Source of the DNA: Candidatus Aminicenantota bacterium
GTDB lineage: Bacteria; Acidobacteriota; Aminicenantia; UBA2199
Direction of reading: 5' to 3'
Assembly (NCBI GenBank): GCA_026393775.1
Contig: JAPKZM010000133.1
Span: 1-8,992, forward strand
DNA length: 8,992 nucleotides
Under the pieces are notes generated by a model. It was not told the origin of the DNA. It did no database searches and saw only the letters and a list, made by a program, of their open reading frames with translations. The position numbers were made by a program, and so were the translations under genes. Of the stretch, positions 1 through 7,089 are shown one piece after another; the first letter of the stretch is position 1; every line of letters begins with the position of its first letter.

Positions 1-1058
1 TGCTGCGCCGAGATGACAAAGTTCCTCACCATCTGGTTCTGCCAGGATATTTCCAGCACGTATTGCTTGTCCAGTTCATAGGCGAGGTTCAGGGAGGCGT
101 GGCCCAGCACCTTGCCGCTCAGCCCCGAGCGCAGGCGCAGCCACAGTTCCTCCTTCTTGGCGGCGGTGAGGCTGTAATCAGCCAGCAGCTCGCAGCTGAA
201 GGAAGGGGTCCACTGCGTCTTGAAGTCCAGGGAGGCGCTGAGCATGTTGTCGGACAGGTAGCTGACGTTCAGGTTCAGGCCGCTCTTCTTGCTCAGGGCC
301 AGGGAGTTGAGCGAGTTGAAATTGGCATTCAAGCGCGAGCCGACCACATCGTTCCCTAAAAGGTCGTACTTCAGGTCGAGCCCCGAAACGCTTTTGAACA
401 AACCGTGCTTGACGGCTTTTTCCAGGAGCAGGTGGCTGTTGACGACCACGCCTTGCGACGGATAGAACCATATCTTGTCGATCGCGAACCCGTTATCGGT
501 CGGCTCATTGAGGCCCTTGTCGAGTTTGAATTTCTTGAAGGCCAGTGACTGGATGCCTTCGATGAACACGATAGATTGATAGCCGTAGAGCCGGTAGTTG
601 TCGGTGATCACGATGCGGCCGTTCAAAAAATAGACCAGCGATTTCCTGAGGGCCTCGAAGTCCCGGAACACCATGGGCCTGGCCGGGGCGTCGGCGGCCG
701 TTGCTGCTTTCTTCTGCGTGGCCAGAGTCCAGGATTGGATGCTGTCCTTGAAGGTGGTGAACTTAAGGCTCAGGTTCTCCAGGTTGATCTCCAGCATATC
801 AGCCGAATAATTCTCCTTGCCCACCTGCACGCGGCAATCCCGACTGACCCGGGCCGCGCGGTTGGCCATGTCGATTTCGACGGCGGCCGCCGTGATGGAA
901 AATTCCTTGGCCTTGATCGTGATGTTTCCCAGGCCGTAGACGTAATTGAAATCAAAGCTGTAAAGCAGGTAATCGCCCTTGATGTCCAGCAGGTCCTTGG
1001 CCTGGAGGCAGGAGCCCAGGAGCAGGAGCGCCAGCAGGAAAGAAGCGAACTTGTTCAT
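1..1058 (-). CDS. Exported beta-rich (outer-membrane-like) protein, 3' end outside the window
   Basis: An open frame of 352 codons runs from ATG at 1058 to the left edge with no stop, so the C-terminus is missing. The N-terminus (MNKFASFLLALLLLGSCLQAK) is a signal peptide. It has a possible lipobox (LGSC, Cys at about residue 17) or an alternative signal-peptidase I site after LQA. Residues about 40-95 have alternating short strands (NITIKAKEFSITAAAVEID) that faintly recall OstA/LptA-type periplasmic beta-folds. The visible C-terminal part, from about residue 240, is a series of amphipathic strands with alternating polar and apolar residues, as in outer-membrane barrels. ATG overlaps the stop of the upstream lipoprotein gene by 4 bases (ATGA) and has no strong Shine-Dalgarno of its own, so translation is probably coupled. 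I do not recognise the family. An envelope location is well supported, but an LPS-transport role is only a weak possibility. Confidence 0.8.
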   Translation of the reverse strand, partial: MNKFASFLLALLLLGSCLQAKDLLDIKGDYLLYSFDFNYVYGLGNITIKAKEFSITAAAVEIDMANRAARVSRDCRVQVGKENYSADMLEINLENLSLKFTTFKDSIQSWTLATQKKAATAADAPARPMVFRDFEALRKSLVYFLNGRIVITDNYRLYGYQSIVFIEGIQSLAFKKFKLDKGLNEPTDNGFAIDKIWFYPSQGVVVNSHLLLEKAVKHGLFKSVSGLDLKYDLLGNDVVGSRLNANFNSLNSLALSKKSGLNLNVSYLSDNMLSASLDFKTQWTPSFSCELLADYSLTAAKKEELWLRLRSGLSGKVLGHASLNLAYELDKQYVLEISWQNQMVRNFVISAQ

Positions 1059-1774
1059 TGAAATTTCAACTTGTATATTTTCCCTGTCTGGTCGCCGCAC
1101 CAGATGTAGCCTTGCGAATAAGCCAGGCCGGCGGCGGAGCGCGAAGGCGGCAGATAGACATTCACCGCGTTGCCGGCATCATCGAGGCGGAAGATCTTGT
1201 TTTGCGAGGCGTCGATGGTCCACACGTTGCCGCCGCCGGAAGCCAGGCCGTTGATGGTAAACCCCGGCTGGCTGATCGATCGTTCGATCGTCCCGCTGTC
1301 GGGATTGACCACCAGGATGGTATTGGACAGCTTGTCGGCGACGTAAAGGCGATCCGCCGCGTAGTCCAGGCAGCCCACGTCTCCGCGCAGCAGGTTGAGC
1401 GCCTTGATCTGCGCCCCGTTGACGACGCTGACCTGGACCACCTGGTTGGAATTCTTTATGCCCAGCCAGAGATCGTTGCCGTCGTAGGCGATGCCGCTGA
1501 CCGGCTGCGAAAAATCGAGTTCGCGGATCAGGGAGCCCGAGTTGTAATTCAGGGCCAGGATGCGCGATTGCGCATCGACCACCCACAGGACGTCGCCGCT
1601 GAAGGTGAGGTCCAGCGGCACAATGTTGGCGGCCGGCAGGGTGGCCAGGATCTCATACGCCCGGGTCTCCCCCTCCGGATCGAGCGGGTTGTCAAAAAGC
1701 CGGTCATTGCACCCGGCCAGCGCCAGCAGGCTAAAAATGAAGGCGCAGGCCAGCGCCGATCGTCTTGTTTTCAT
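1055..1774 (-). CDS. Lipoprotein with beta-propeller-like repeats
   Basis: The protein has 239 residues from ATG at 1774. This start is preferred over an upstream in-frame ATG at 1831 because it puts MKTRR directly before a hydrophobic stretch and a lipobox (LALAGC, lipidated Cys22); the longer form would bury the signal. After the Cys comes a short linker with DNPLDPEG, a motif of the kind seen after the anchor in other surface lipoproteins. Residues about 50-239 hold five roughly 40-residue repeats with recurring patterns such as LWVVDAQSRILALN, LWLGIKNSNQVVQV, LYVADKLSNTILVV, VWTIDASQNKIFRL and IWCGDQTGKIYKLK. This is the signature of NHL/YVTN-like beta-propeller blades. Five blades is few for a closed propeller. 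It overlaps the upstream DUF5683-like gene by 44 bases in another frame and the downstream gene by 4 bases. Role unknown; binding or scaffolding at the membrane is an inference. Confidence 0.87.
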   Translation of the reverse strand: MKTRRSALACAFIFSLLALAGCNDRLFDNPLDPEGETRAYEILATLPAANIVPLDLTFSGDVLWVVDAQSRILALNYNSGSLIRELDFSQPVSGIAYDGNDLWLGIKNSNQVVQVSVVNGAQIKALNLLRGDVGCLDYAADRLYVADKLSNTILVVNPDSGTIERSISQPGFTINGLASGGGNVWTIDASQNKIFRLDDAGNAVNVYLPPSRSAAGLAYSQGYIWCGDQTGKIYKLKFQ

Positions 1775-2234
1775 AGCGGTAATAGGGCTGAAAACCGATG
1801 CTGGCTTTCCGGCCGTATTTTTTCTTGGCAAAAATCAGAATATCGACCATGTTCAATGCCCAGACCCCGGCCGCGGCCAGGATGGCGGTATTGCGCTGCC
1901 GGTCGTACTTTTCAGTCTGGGCGCGGAATTCCATCACGGCCGCGGGATCGCCGGCGTCGCGGTAGTTCCTGTAGGCTTCATTGCCCTTGCCCATGAAGAT
2001 CAGCACCTGCACCAGGCAGAATATTTCCGCCCCGCCGAAGAGCGCGGCCTTCAGGTACTGCTTCTCCCCCAGCTGCCCAAGCCCGGGGAAGAGCAGTGAC
2101 CTTTCCAGGGCCTTGCGCAGCGGGTTTTTCCCCGGCGCCGGCGGCGTGCCGATCGGCGCCGCATCCTGGGCGGGGAGCATGAGCCGCAGGGCCAGCAGCA
2201 AGGCCGGCAGGCAAGTCCATTTTTTTTCGGGCAA
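1731..2234 (-). CDS. DUF5683-like small membrane protein, TTG start
   Basis: The protein has 167 residues from a TTG codon at 2234. The frame is open up to an ATG at 2327, but that ATG lies inside the -35 box of a good promoter. TTG is preceded by GGAGGT 4 bases away and gives a proper signal-peptide start (MPEKKWTCLPALLLALRLML). Residues about 37-62 (NPLRKALERSLLFPGLGQLG) match the 'S-LLPG-GQ' opening typical of DUF5683-type proteins. A hydrophobic segment follows at about 64-81, then a polar stretch with YRNYRDAGDP and EKYDRQRN at about 88-114. A second membrane segment lies at about 116-134, and the tail (YYRYENKTIGAGLRLHF) looks like a terminal beta-strand. It is the first gene of the envelope cluster. 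The biochemical role is unknown in this family. Confidence 0.8.
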   Translation of the reverse strand: MPEKKWTCLPALLLALRLMLPAQDAAPIGTPPAPGKNPLRKALERSLLFPGLGQLGEKQYLKAALFGGAEIFCLVQVLIFMGKGNEAYRNYRDAGDPAAVMEFRAQTEKYDRQRNTAILAAAGVWALNMVDILIFAKKKYGRKASIGFQPYYRYENKTIGAGLRLHF

Positions 2235-2238
2235 TCTT

Positions 2239-2244
2239 ACCTCC
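2239..2244 (-). promoter_or_regulatory. Shine-Dalgarno fixing the TTG start of the DUF5683-like gene
   Basis: The minus strand reads GGAGGT followed by AAGA and TTG. This strong ribosome-binding site with a short 4-base spacing is the main reason to choose TTG at 2234 as the start. No comparable site precedes the ATG at 2327. Confidence 0.7.
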
Positions 2245-2298
2245 GCGAACCCGCGCGGCAGGAGAAATCCTGCTCCGAAATGCACCGCGCTCGTTTTG

Positions 2299-2327
2299 AT
2301 TATAACGTATCGCCCGCGAATCAACAA
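2299..2327 (-). promoter_or_regulatory. Sigma-70-type promoter of the envelope cluster
   Basis: On the minus strand TTGTTG (2327-2322) is followed by a 17-base spacer and a perfect TATAAT (2304-2299). Transcription would start near 2292, leaving a leader of about 57 bases before the TTG start at 2234. The -35 matches consensus at only three positions; the perfect -10 and exact spacing carry the call. Confidence 0.65.
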
Positions 2328-2393
2328 CCCGTCCGCCAGTTTCCCCGGAATGATTTTTTAAACTACGCGCCTCGCCCCCTGTTTTTGCGAATC

Positions 2394-2429
2394 CTGGACG
2401 GACCCTGCCGGCGCTTCCCCGGCATCCAG
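2394..2429 (-). terminator. Stem-loop downstream of the LamG gene, possible terminator
   Basis: Read on the minus strand, CTGGATGCCGG pairs with CCGGCA and, across a 7-base bulge, with TCCAG. This gives an 11-pair stem with a 7-base loop that begins 14 bases after the LamG stop codon. No T-run follows it, so it is not a textbook intrinsic terminator. It may instead protect the 3' end or act with a termination factor. Confidence 0.35.
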
Positions 2430-2443
2430 CTCCTGCGAAAAAA

Positions 2444-3928
2444 TTATAGCGCGGCCAGCTTGGCGATATCGCTCTGGCTCATGCAGAAGCGGTAGATGCG
2501 CACATCATCGATATAACCCTGCCAATATGAGCCATGCCTGCCAATTTCGAAATTAAGGCTTTGGTCAGCAATGGTACCCGGGTGCGACATCGTATCCATC
2601 AGCGTGCCGTTGCGGTAGATACGGATGTTGGTTCCGTCGTAAGTGCCGGCGATATGCGTCCAGGTATTCAGGGAAACCGAGCAATGGGCGTTGTTTGTGC
2701 CTATGGTTGTTATGGCGAAAGCAATACTGGTTACACTCTGAGCAACATAAAAGTCGTTGTGCCAGAAAAAGTATTTTATACCGGCAATGGAAGCGGGGAT
2801 CCGGACCCAGAACGAAAAAGTGATTTGGTTGCTCGCATGGGCATGGAAATTGGGCCCCTGGATGTAGGCGGTGGTGCCGTTGAAATAGTAGGCGCGGTTG
2901 GCGACCGATTTGTAGTCGGTGGTCAGCGTGGCGTTGAAGGCGGTGCCGTGGCGTCCCTTGCCGCTGGTGTCCTGGGCGTTGCCGGTGAAGAGCCACTCGA
3001 GCTCCAGGCCGGGATTGGCGCTGACCGCGAGGGTGTGATCGGCGTTCATCGTGACGCTGCCCATGGGGACCACGGGGGTGCCATCGAGGAAGCAGACCAT
3101 GCCGTAGTAGCCCAACAGCTGGGTGTAGCTGTAGTTGACCACGCTGCCGTCGAGATAGGAAAAGGTGCCGCTGCTCGGCGACCCGCTGACGCCGGCGCCG
3201 CGGGTCACGGTCAGTTTGCGCGGACCGGTGGTGGTGGCCGTCAGCACGTGGTCGCCGTTCATGGTCACGGTGCCGGTGGCCAAGGCGGCGACGCCGTCCA
3301 CCTTGATCTCGAGATTGGTGAAACCCGACTTCAGGCTGTAGCTATAGCTGACCGCCTGGCCGCTGTCATAGGTGTAGGCGCCGCTGACGGGGGCGCCGCT
3401 GACGCCGGCGTCGATGTTGACCGTCAGCACGAACTGCTGGGTGGCGTTGGCCGCCAACGTATGGTTGGCCTTCATGCTGACGCTGCCGCTGGCGGCGACG
3501 GCGGCCCCATCCAGCATGACCACTAGGTTATGGTAGCCGGACTCCAGGCTGTAGCTGTAATCGATGGACTCGCCGCGCTTGTACTTGGTCGCGCCGCTGT
3601 CGGGAGCGCCGACCACTCCCTCCCCCTTGTTCACGGTCAGGGTGAATTTCTGCATATAATTCAGGTAGTAGTAGACCCCGCCCGCGATCAAAACCGCGCC
3701 GAGGATCACCCAGAGCCAGGGGAAATGTTTTTTCTTGGCGACGGACGGGGCTGGACCCGGTTGTTCCACGGCTCCCGTCGTCTCGGACGAATCGGACACT
3801 TCCGTGCCATTCGCTTTCACGCTCCTTTCGGCGCGCAGCGGCACCACGGTCGAAGCCTGCAGCATGCACATGAAAGTGAATGTTACGAATAGGGAAATCC
3901 ATTTTTGCTGTTCTTTTAATATTCTCAT
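2444..3928 (-). CDS. Surface protein: three B-type repeats and a LamG-like domain
   Basis: The protein has 494 residues from ATG at 3928, preceded by a GGGAGG ribosome-binding site. Residues about 10-32 form a signal-peptide-like segment. Residues 33-67 are a polar, Ser/Pro/Lys-rich linker. Residues about 68-90 (HFPWLWVILGAVLIAGGVYY) are a second membrane segment. Three tandem repeats follow at about 95-163, 166-231 and 237-304, each opening with LTV...GAGVSG-P-SG and closing with ...DGT-V...GSVTMNADHTL. They resemble divergent InlB B-repeats. Residues about 308-494 form a LamG/concanavalin A-like jelly-roll, with DTSGKGRHGTAFN, YYFNGTTAYI, TFSFWVR, WTHIAGTYDGTNIRIYRNGT and GYIDDVRIYR. Such domains commonly bind carbohydrate or protein ligands outside the cell. 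No catalytic residues are evident. It is a monocistronic unit with its own promoter and structured leader. A sugar-binding or adhesion role is inferred. Confidence 0.9.
   Translation of the reverse strand: MRILKEQQKWISLFVTFTFMCMLQASTVVPLRAERSVKANGTEVSDSSETTGAVEQPGPAPSVAKKKHFPWLWVILGAVLIAGGVYYYLNYMQKFTLTVNKGEGVVGAPDSGATKYKRGESIDYSYSLESGYHNLVVMLDGAAVAASGSVSMKANHTLAANATQQFVLTVNIDAGVSGAPVSGAYTYDSGQAVSYSYSLKSGFTNLEIKVDGVAALATGTVTMNGDHVLTATTTGPRKLTVTRGAGVSGSPSSGTFSYLDGSVVNYSYTQLLGYYGMVCFLDGTPVVPMGSVTMNADHTLAVSANPGLELEWLFTGNAQDTSGKGRHGTAFNATLTTDYKSVANRAYYFNGTTAYIQGPNFHAHASNQITFSFWVRIPASIAGIKYFFWHNDFYVAQSVTSIAFAITTIGTNNAHCSVSLNTWTHIAGTYDGTNIRIYRNGTLMDTMSHPGTIADQSLNFEIGRHGSYWQGYIDDVRIYRFCMSQSDIAKLAAL
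3017..3646 (-). repeat. Three tandem B-type repeats within the LamG protein
   Basis: Three copies of about 66-69 codons each encode residues about 95-163, 166-231 and 237-304. They share an opening TV-(K/D/R)G-GV-G-P-SG, a central YSY-L-GY/GF motif and a closing HTL/HVL strand. The copies have diverged in sequence, so they look like old domain duplications rather than a recent slippage tract. Confidence 0.85.
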
Positions 3929-4016
3929 GCTCCCTCCCGAAAAAAAGCTTATTCCCCCGGCTGGCCGGCAGTGCGACCGGTAGGCCTTGAGGACGCAAAG
4001 CCTCCTCCGTTATATG
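3929..4016 (-). promoter_or_regulatory. GC-rich structured 5' leader of the LamG gene
   Basis: The predicted transcript starts near 4015 and has about 87 bases before ATG. It begins with GAGGA pairing with TCCTC (4007-4003 with 3993-3989) around a 9-base loop. A CCGG/CCGG hairpin follows (3980-3977 with 3968-3965), with a competing pairing of 3968-3965 with 3960-3957. A run of seven T (3946-3940) lies just before the ribosome-binding site. Competing stems, then a T-run, then a Shine-Dalgarno would suit a regulatory leader, but no known riboswitch class fits fully. Confidence 0.4.
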
Positions 4017-4021
4017 CTAAA

Positions 4022-4050
4022 ATATTAAACCCCAAAAAACGAAAAGTCAA
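4022..4050 (-). promoter_or_regulatory. Sigma-70-type promoter of the LamG gene
   Basis: On the minus strand TTGACT (4050-4045, five of six consensus positions) is followed by a 17-base spacer and TAATAT (4027-4022, four of six). The start point would be near 4015, within the mtaB-LamG intergenic region. Confidence 0.65.
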
Positions 4051-4062
4051 GGAAATGAAGCG

Positions 4063-4080
4063 AAAAAGGCAGTCCTTCTC
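4063..4080 (-). terminator. Weak terminator-like hairpin after mtaB
   Basis: Just after the mtaB stop codon the minus strand has AAGG, a 4-base ACTG loop and CCTT, followed by T residues. Wobble pairs can extend the stem to six. It is short and not GC-rich, so termination would be inefficient, but its position between mtaB and the LamG promoter is right. Confidence 0.35.
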
Positions 4081-4083
4081 CGG

Positions 4084-5325
4084 TCAGGCGATTTCTCCCT
4101 CGCAGAGGTTCGCGTTGACCACGCGTCCGATGCGCACCGCCAGCTTCCTTTTCTTGTAGCCGCGCACCGGCGGGATGCGTACCGAGAGGAAATTGCGGGT
4201 GATGACCATGGAATAGTTGGGGTTCTCCTCGATCAGGATGCCGGGCAGGATCCTGCCGCGGAAGCGCTCGCGGTAGGCCAGCTTCAGTTCGCTGTTCAAC
4301 TCCTGCAACTCGTGCGTCCGGGCGTGTAGCATTTCCGGCGGCAGCGTATCCAGCAGGGCGGCCTTGGTCCCGGGCCGGGGCGAGAAGGGGAAAATATGCA
4401 GGTAGTTCAACGGCGACGACTGGATGAAGGCCATGGTGTCGCGGAATTCCCGTTCGCTTTCGCCGGGAAAACCGGCGATGATGTCGGCCCCCAAGTTGGC
4501 GTCGGGGAAAAACTTGCGGAACTGGGTCAGGATCTTTTGATATTCGGCGCTCTTGCCGCCGCGGTTCATGCGCCGGATGACCGCATCGTTGCCGCTTTGC
4601 AGGGAAAAATGAAAGCTGTCGGCGATCTTGGAAAAACCCCGCAGTTCCTTGACGAAATGATACTTGATGAAGCGGGGATCGAGGGAACTCAAGCGGATCA
4701 CCTCCACCCCATTCAGGGGTTCGATAGCCGCCAGCAGGTCGAGCAGCGTTTCGCGGGGAAACAGGTCGTAGCCGTACGCCGAGAGGTTGATGCCGGTCAG
4801 GACCACCTCCTGGTAACCCAGGGCCGTGTAATGCTTGACCCTGGCCACGGCCTCATTTTTCGTCAAGCTCCGGGCATTCCCGCGCAGGAAGGGCACCAGG
4901 CAGAATGAACAGCGGAAATTGCAGCCGTCCTGGACTTTCAGGAAAATCCTCGACTTGAACGAGGAATGGTAGATCACACGGCCGTTGGCCGGGAAAATTT
5001 CGCATACGGTTCCGACCAGGTTTTTCTTTTCGTTGTTGTCAAGAAAAACGTATTGGCTGTACTTCCGGCTCAGAAGGGACTTGTCCTGGGCGACCGTGCA
5101 GCCGACGATGAACCACTTGGCGTTGGTGTTGCGGTAGGCTCTGCCGATGAAACGCAGCACGTCTTTCTCGGCTCTGGCGGTGACGCTGCAGGTGTTCAAA
5201 ATGCCGAAATCGGCCTCCGCCGGGTTCGAGGTCAATTCATAACCGAGTTTTTCCAGCTCGATGATCCACTCCTGGATCTCGGCCTGGTTGCTGCGGCAGC
5301 CGAAATAATCGACGACAAACTTCAT
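4084..5325 (-). CDS. mtaB: tRNA (t6A37-C2)-methylthiotransferase, MtaB type
   Basis: This is a 413-residue radical-SAM methylthiotransferase of the MiaB/RimO/MtaB family. It would convert t6A at position 37 of ANN-decoding tRNAs to ms2t6A in the cytosol. The N-terminal cluster domain has the three expected cysteines: Cys10 (YFGCRSNQAE), Cys46 (NTCSVT) and Cys76 (VGCTVAQ). The radical-SAM motif CxxxCxxC is at Cys135, Cys139 and Cys142 (DGCNFRCSFC). The FHFSLQSGNDAVIRRMNR and GADIIAGFPGE segments fit the SAM-binding barrel. The C-terminal roughly 60 residues should be the TRAM RNA-binding domain, although it is divergent. GC-N-E and NTC-VT favour MtaB over MiaB and RimO. The start codon overlaps the purE stop (ATGA). 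All key residues are present and the length is close to the usual 420-450. Confidence 0.92.
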   Translation of the reverse strand: MKFVVDYFGCRSNQAEIQEWIIELEKLGYELTSNPAEADFGILNTCSVTARAEKDVLRFIGRAYRNTNAKWFIVGCTVAQDKSLLSRKYSQYVFLDNNEKKNLVGTVCEIFPANGRVIYHSSFKSRIFLKVQDGCNFRCSFCLVPFLRGNARSLTKNEAVARVKHYTALGYQEVVLTGINLSAYGYDLFPRETLLDLLAAIEPLNGVEVIRLSSLDPRFIKYHFVKELRGFSKIADSFHFSLQSGNDAVIRRMNRGGKSAEYQKILTQFRKFFPDANLGADIIAGFPGESEREFRDTMAFIQSSPLNYLHIFPFSPRPGTKAALLDTLPPEMLHARTHELQELNSELKLAYRERFRGRILPGILIEENPNYSMVITRNFLSVRIPPVRGYKKRKLAVRIGRVVNANLCEGEIA

Positions 5326-5825
5326 TCCCTGGCTAGTTTGTCTTTCAATTTCCGGCTTTTCTCCAGCACCTGCTCGCGCTGCGCACCGCGGTAGGCACGC
5401 AGTTTTTCCGCAAGCGCGGGATCGGCGAGCGCCAGCAGCGCGACGGCGAAAAGGGCGGCGTTGGTCGCCCCGGCCGCGCCAATGCCGAAGGTGGCCACCG
5501 GCACGCCGGCCGGCATTTGCACCATGGAGAGCAGCGAATCGAGCCCCGAAAGCGGAGATGCGATGGGCACGCCCAGGACCGGGATCAAGGTGTGGGCGGC
5601 TACAACCCCGGGCAGATGGGCGGCCCCGCCGGCCGCGGCAATGATCACGCTGATCCCCGCGGCCTCGAATTCCCGGATCAGTTCCAGGGTGCGTTCCGGA
5701 GTGCGGTGGGCGGAGCTGACCTCGATTTCCAGGGGGATGGCGAACTGGCGCAGCAGGGCGACGCCGTTCTCGATGAAAGGATAATCGGAGTCGCTGCCCA
5801 GAATGAAGGCGATTTTGGCCTTCAT
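5322..5825 (-). CDS. purE: N5-carboxyaminoimidazole ribonucleotide mutase (PurE class I)
   Basis: PurE moves the carboxyl group of N5-CAIR to C4, giving CAIR in de novo purine synthesis. The 167 residues match the usual length. Hallmarks are GSDSD at 10-14, SAHRTP at 38-43 (containing the catalytic His), AGGAAHLPGV at 65-74 and the QMPAGVPVATFGIGAAGATN stretch around 103-122. These features are of class I, which works with PurK, but no purK lies in this window. The start overlaps the purD stop by 4 bases, and GGAG lies 7 bases upstream, within the purD coding end. Its own stop overlaps the mtaB start in the same way, so the three are almost certainly co-translated. The Lys/Arg-rich tail is ordinary for the family. 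Confidence 0.96.
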   Translation of the reverse strand: MKAKIAFILGSDSDYPFIENGVALLRQFAIPLEIEVSSAHRTPERTLELIREFEAAGISVIIAAAGGAAHLPGVVAAHTLIPVLGVPIASPLSGLDSLLSMVQMPAGVPVATFGIGAAGATNAALFAVALLALADPALAEKLRAYRGAQREQVLEKSRKLKDKLARE

Positions 5826-7084
5826 CTGCGGCTCCAGCCGATGTCGCGGCGGAAAGTCATGTCATCGAAGGCGATGAATGAAATGCCGTTATAGATTTTA
5901 TCCATGGTCTCCTTCAGGGTTGGAGCGCTGGCGCAGATATTGAGGACCCGGCCGCCGGCGCTGACCAGGCTGTTCTTGACCTGGGCCGTGCCGGCATGGA
6001 AAACCTCCAGGCCCATGACCTTGGCCCTTTCCAAGCCCTGGATCTTCTGCCCTTTGCCGTACTTGGCGGGATAGCCCTTGGCCGCGAGTACCACGCAGCC
6101 GGACACGTTCTTATCCCAGTCGACATTGACTTCAAAAAGGTTTTCGTCGGCCGATCCTTCCAGGACATCAACCAGGTCGCTTTTCAGGCGCATGAGCACC
6201 ACCTGGGTCTCGGGGTCGCCGAAGCGGGAGTTGAACTCGAGGACCTTGGGCCCTTCGCGCGTGATCATCAGGCCGGCATAGAGGACGCCCTTGTATTTCT
6301 TGTTTTCAAATTTCAAACCCGTGATGGTCGGCTCGATGATGCTTTTCATGATCGTGTTGAACAGGTCCCTGCTGAGCTGCGGCGCCGGTGAAATGGCGCC
6401 CATGCCGCCCGTGTTGGGCCCCTTGTCGTTGTCCAACGCCTTCTTGTAGTCCATGGAGGTGGCCAGCGGCATGATCCGCTTGCCGTCGCTGATGACCATG
6501 AACGACATTTCCTGCCCGGCAAGGAACTCCTCGATCACCACCCGCTCGCCCGATTTGCCGAACTTCCCCTCCAGCATGATCTCCTTGATTCCTGCTTCGG
6601 CCTCGCTTTTTTTTTGGCAGATGAAGACGCCCTTGCCGGCGGCCAGCCCGTCGGCCTTGATCACCAGGGGGAAAGAAGCCGCGCGGACATGATCCAGGGC
6701 GTCGACGGATGAATTGAAGGTCTTGAAAGCCGGGGTGGGAATGTTGTTCTTGCGCATGAACTCCTTGGCAAAGGACTTGGAGGTTTCGATCATGGCCGCT
6801 TTCTGGGTGGGACCGAATATTTTCAGGTTGTGGCTGTTGAACTCGTCGACGATGCCCAGCGCCAGCGGCTGTTCCGGGCCGACCACGGTCAGGTCGATCT
6901 TTTCCGTTTGGGCGAAATCGGCCAGTTCGATGATGCTGGTCGGCTTGATATCAACGATTTCGGCCAGGCTGTTCATGCCGGGATTGCCGGGGGCGGCGAA
7001 AATTTTATCCACCCGCTTGGATTGCGAGATCTTCCACACCAGGGCGTGTTCCCGCCCACCCGAGCCGACGATCAATATTTTCAT
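5822..7084 (-). CDS. purD: Phosphoribosylamine-glycine ligase (GAR synthetase)
   Basis: PurD joins phosphoribosylamine and glycine at the expense of ATP, the second step of purine synthesis. The 420 residues are full length. Visible motifs are the N-terminal [13 protein letters not shown] loop (3-15), [10 protein letters not shown] (68-77), the ATP-grasp segment [13 protein letters not shown] (141-153), [14 protein letters not shown] (222-235) and [14 protein letters not shown] (281-294), which holds metal and substrate contacts. The ATG at 7084 has AAGGAG five bases upstream and is the only sensible start. The gene is the first of the purD-purE-mtaB unit and has its own promoter in the gap after the AlkP-fold gene. 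No key residue seems lost. Confidence 0.97.
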   Translation of the reverse strand: MKILIVGSGGREHALVWKISQSKRVDKIFAAPGNPGMNSLAEIVDIKPTSIIELADFAQTEKIDLTVVGPEQPLALGIVDEFNSHNLKIFGPTQKAAMIETSKSFAKEFMRKNNIPTPAFKTFNSSVDALDHVRAASFPLVIKADGLAAGKGVFICQKKSEAEAGIKEIMLEGKFGKSGERVVIEEFLAGQEMSFMVISDGKRIMPLATSMDYKKALDNDKGPNTGGMGAISPAPQLSRDLFNTIMKSIIEPTITGLKFENKKYKGVLYAGLMITREGPKVLEFNSRFGDPETQVVLMRLKSDLVDVLEGSADENLFEVNVDWDKNVSGCVVLAAKGYPAKYGKGQKIQGLERAKVMGLEVFHAGTAQVKNSLVSAGGRVLNICASAPTLKETMDKIYNGISFIAFDDMTFRRDIGWSRR

Positions 7085-7089
7085 CTGGA

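Noticed and set aside
1277..1290. Paired CGATCG palindromes
   Set aside because: They lie inside the lipoprotein gene and are explained by Arg, Ser and Ile codons; no sign of a regulatory site.
1058..1996. A 312-codon plus-strand frame opposite the lipoprotein and DUF5683-like genes
   Set aside because: It crosses two well-supported minus-strand genes, is rich in Arg/Gly/Asp from antisense GC-rich codons, and has no recognisable family pattern.
2438..2475. GCGATATCGC palindrome and T6 run at the end of the LamG gene as a terminator
   Set aside because: The palindrome has no loop, lies inside the coding sequence, and is about 20 bases from the T-run.
2534..3526. A 330-codon open frame on the plus strand opposite the LamG gene
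   Set aside because: It is low-complexity Gly/Ala/Val/Asp sequence mirroring the repeats of the minus-strand gene, without domain motifs or a promoter.
3971..4020. A plus-strand c-di-GMP-I riboswitch based on GGACGCAAAGCC
   Set aside because: The partner GGCAAACC segment and its tetraloop stem are absent, and no plus-strand gene lies downstream; kept only as a question for the leader finding.
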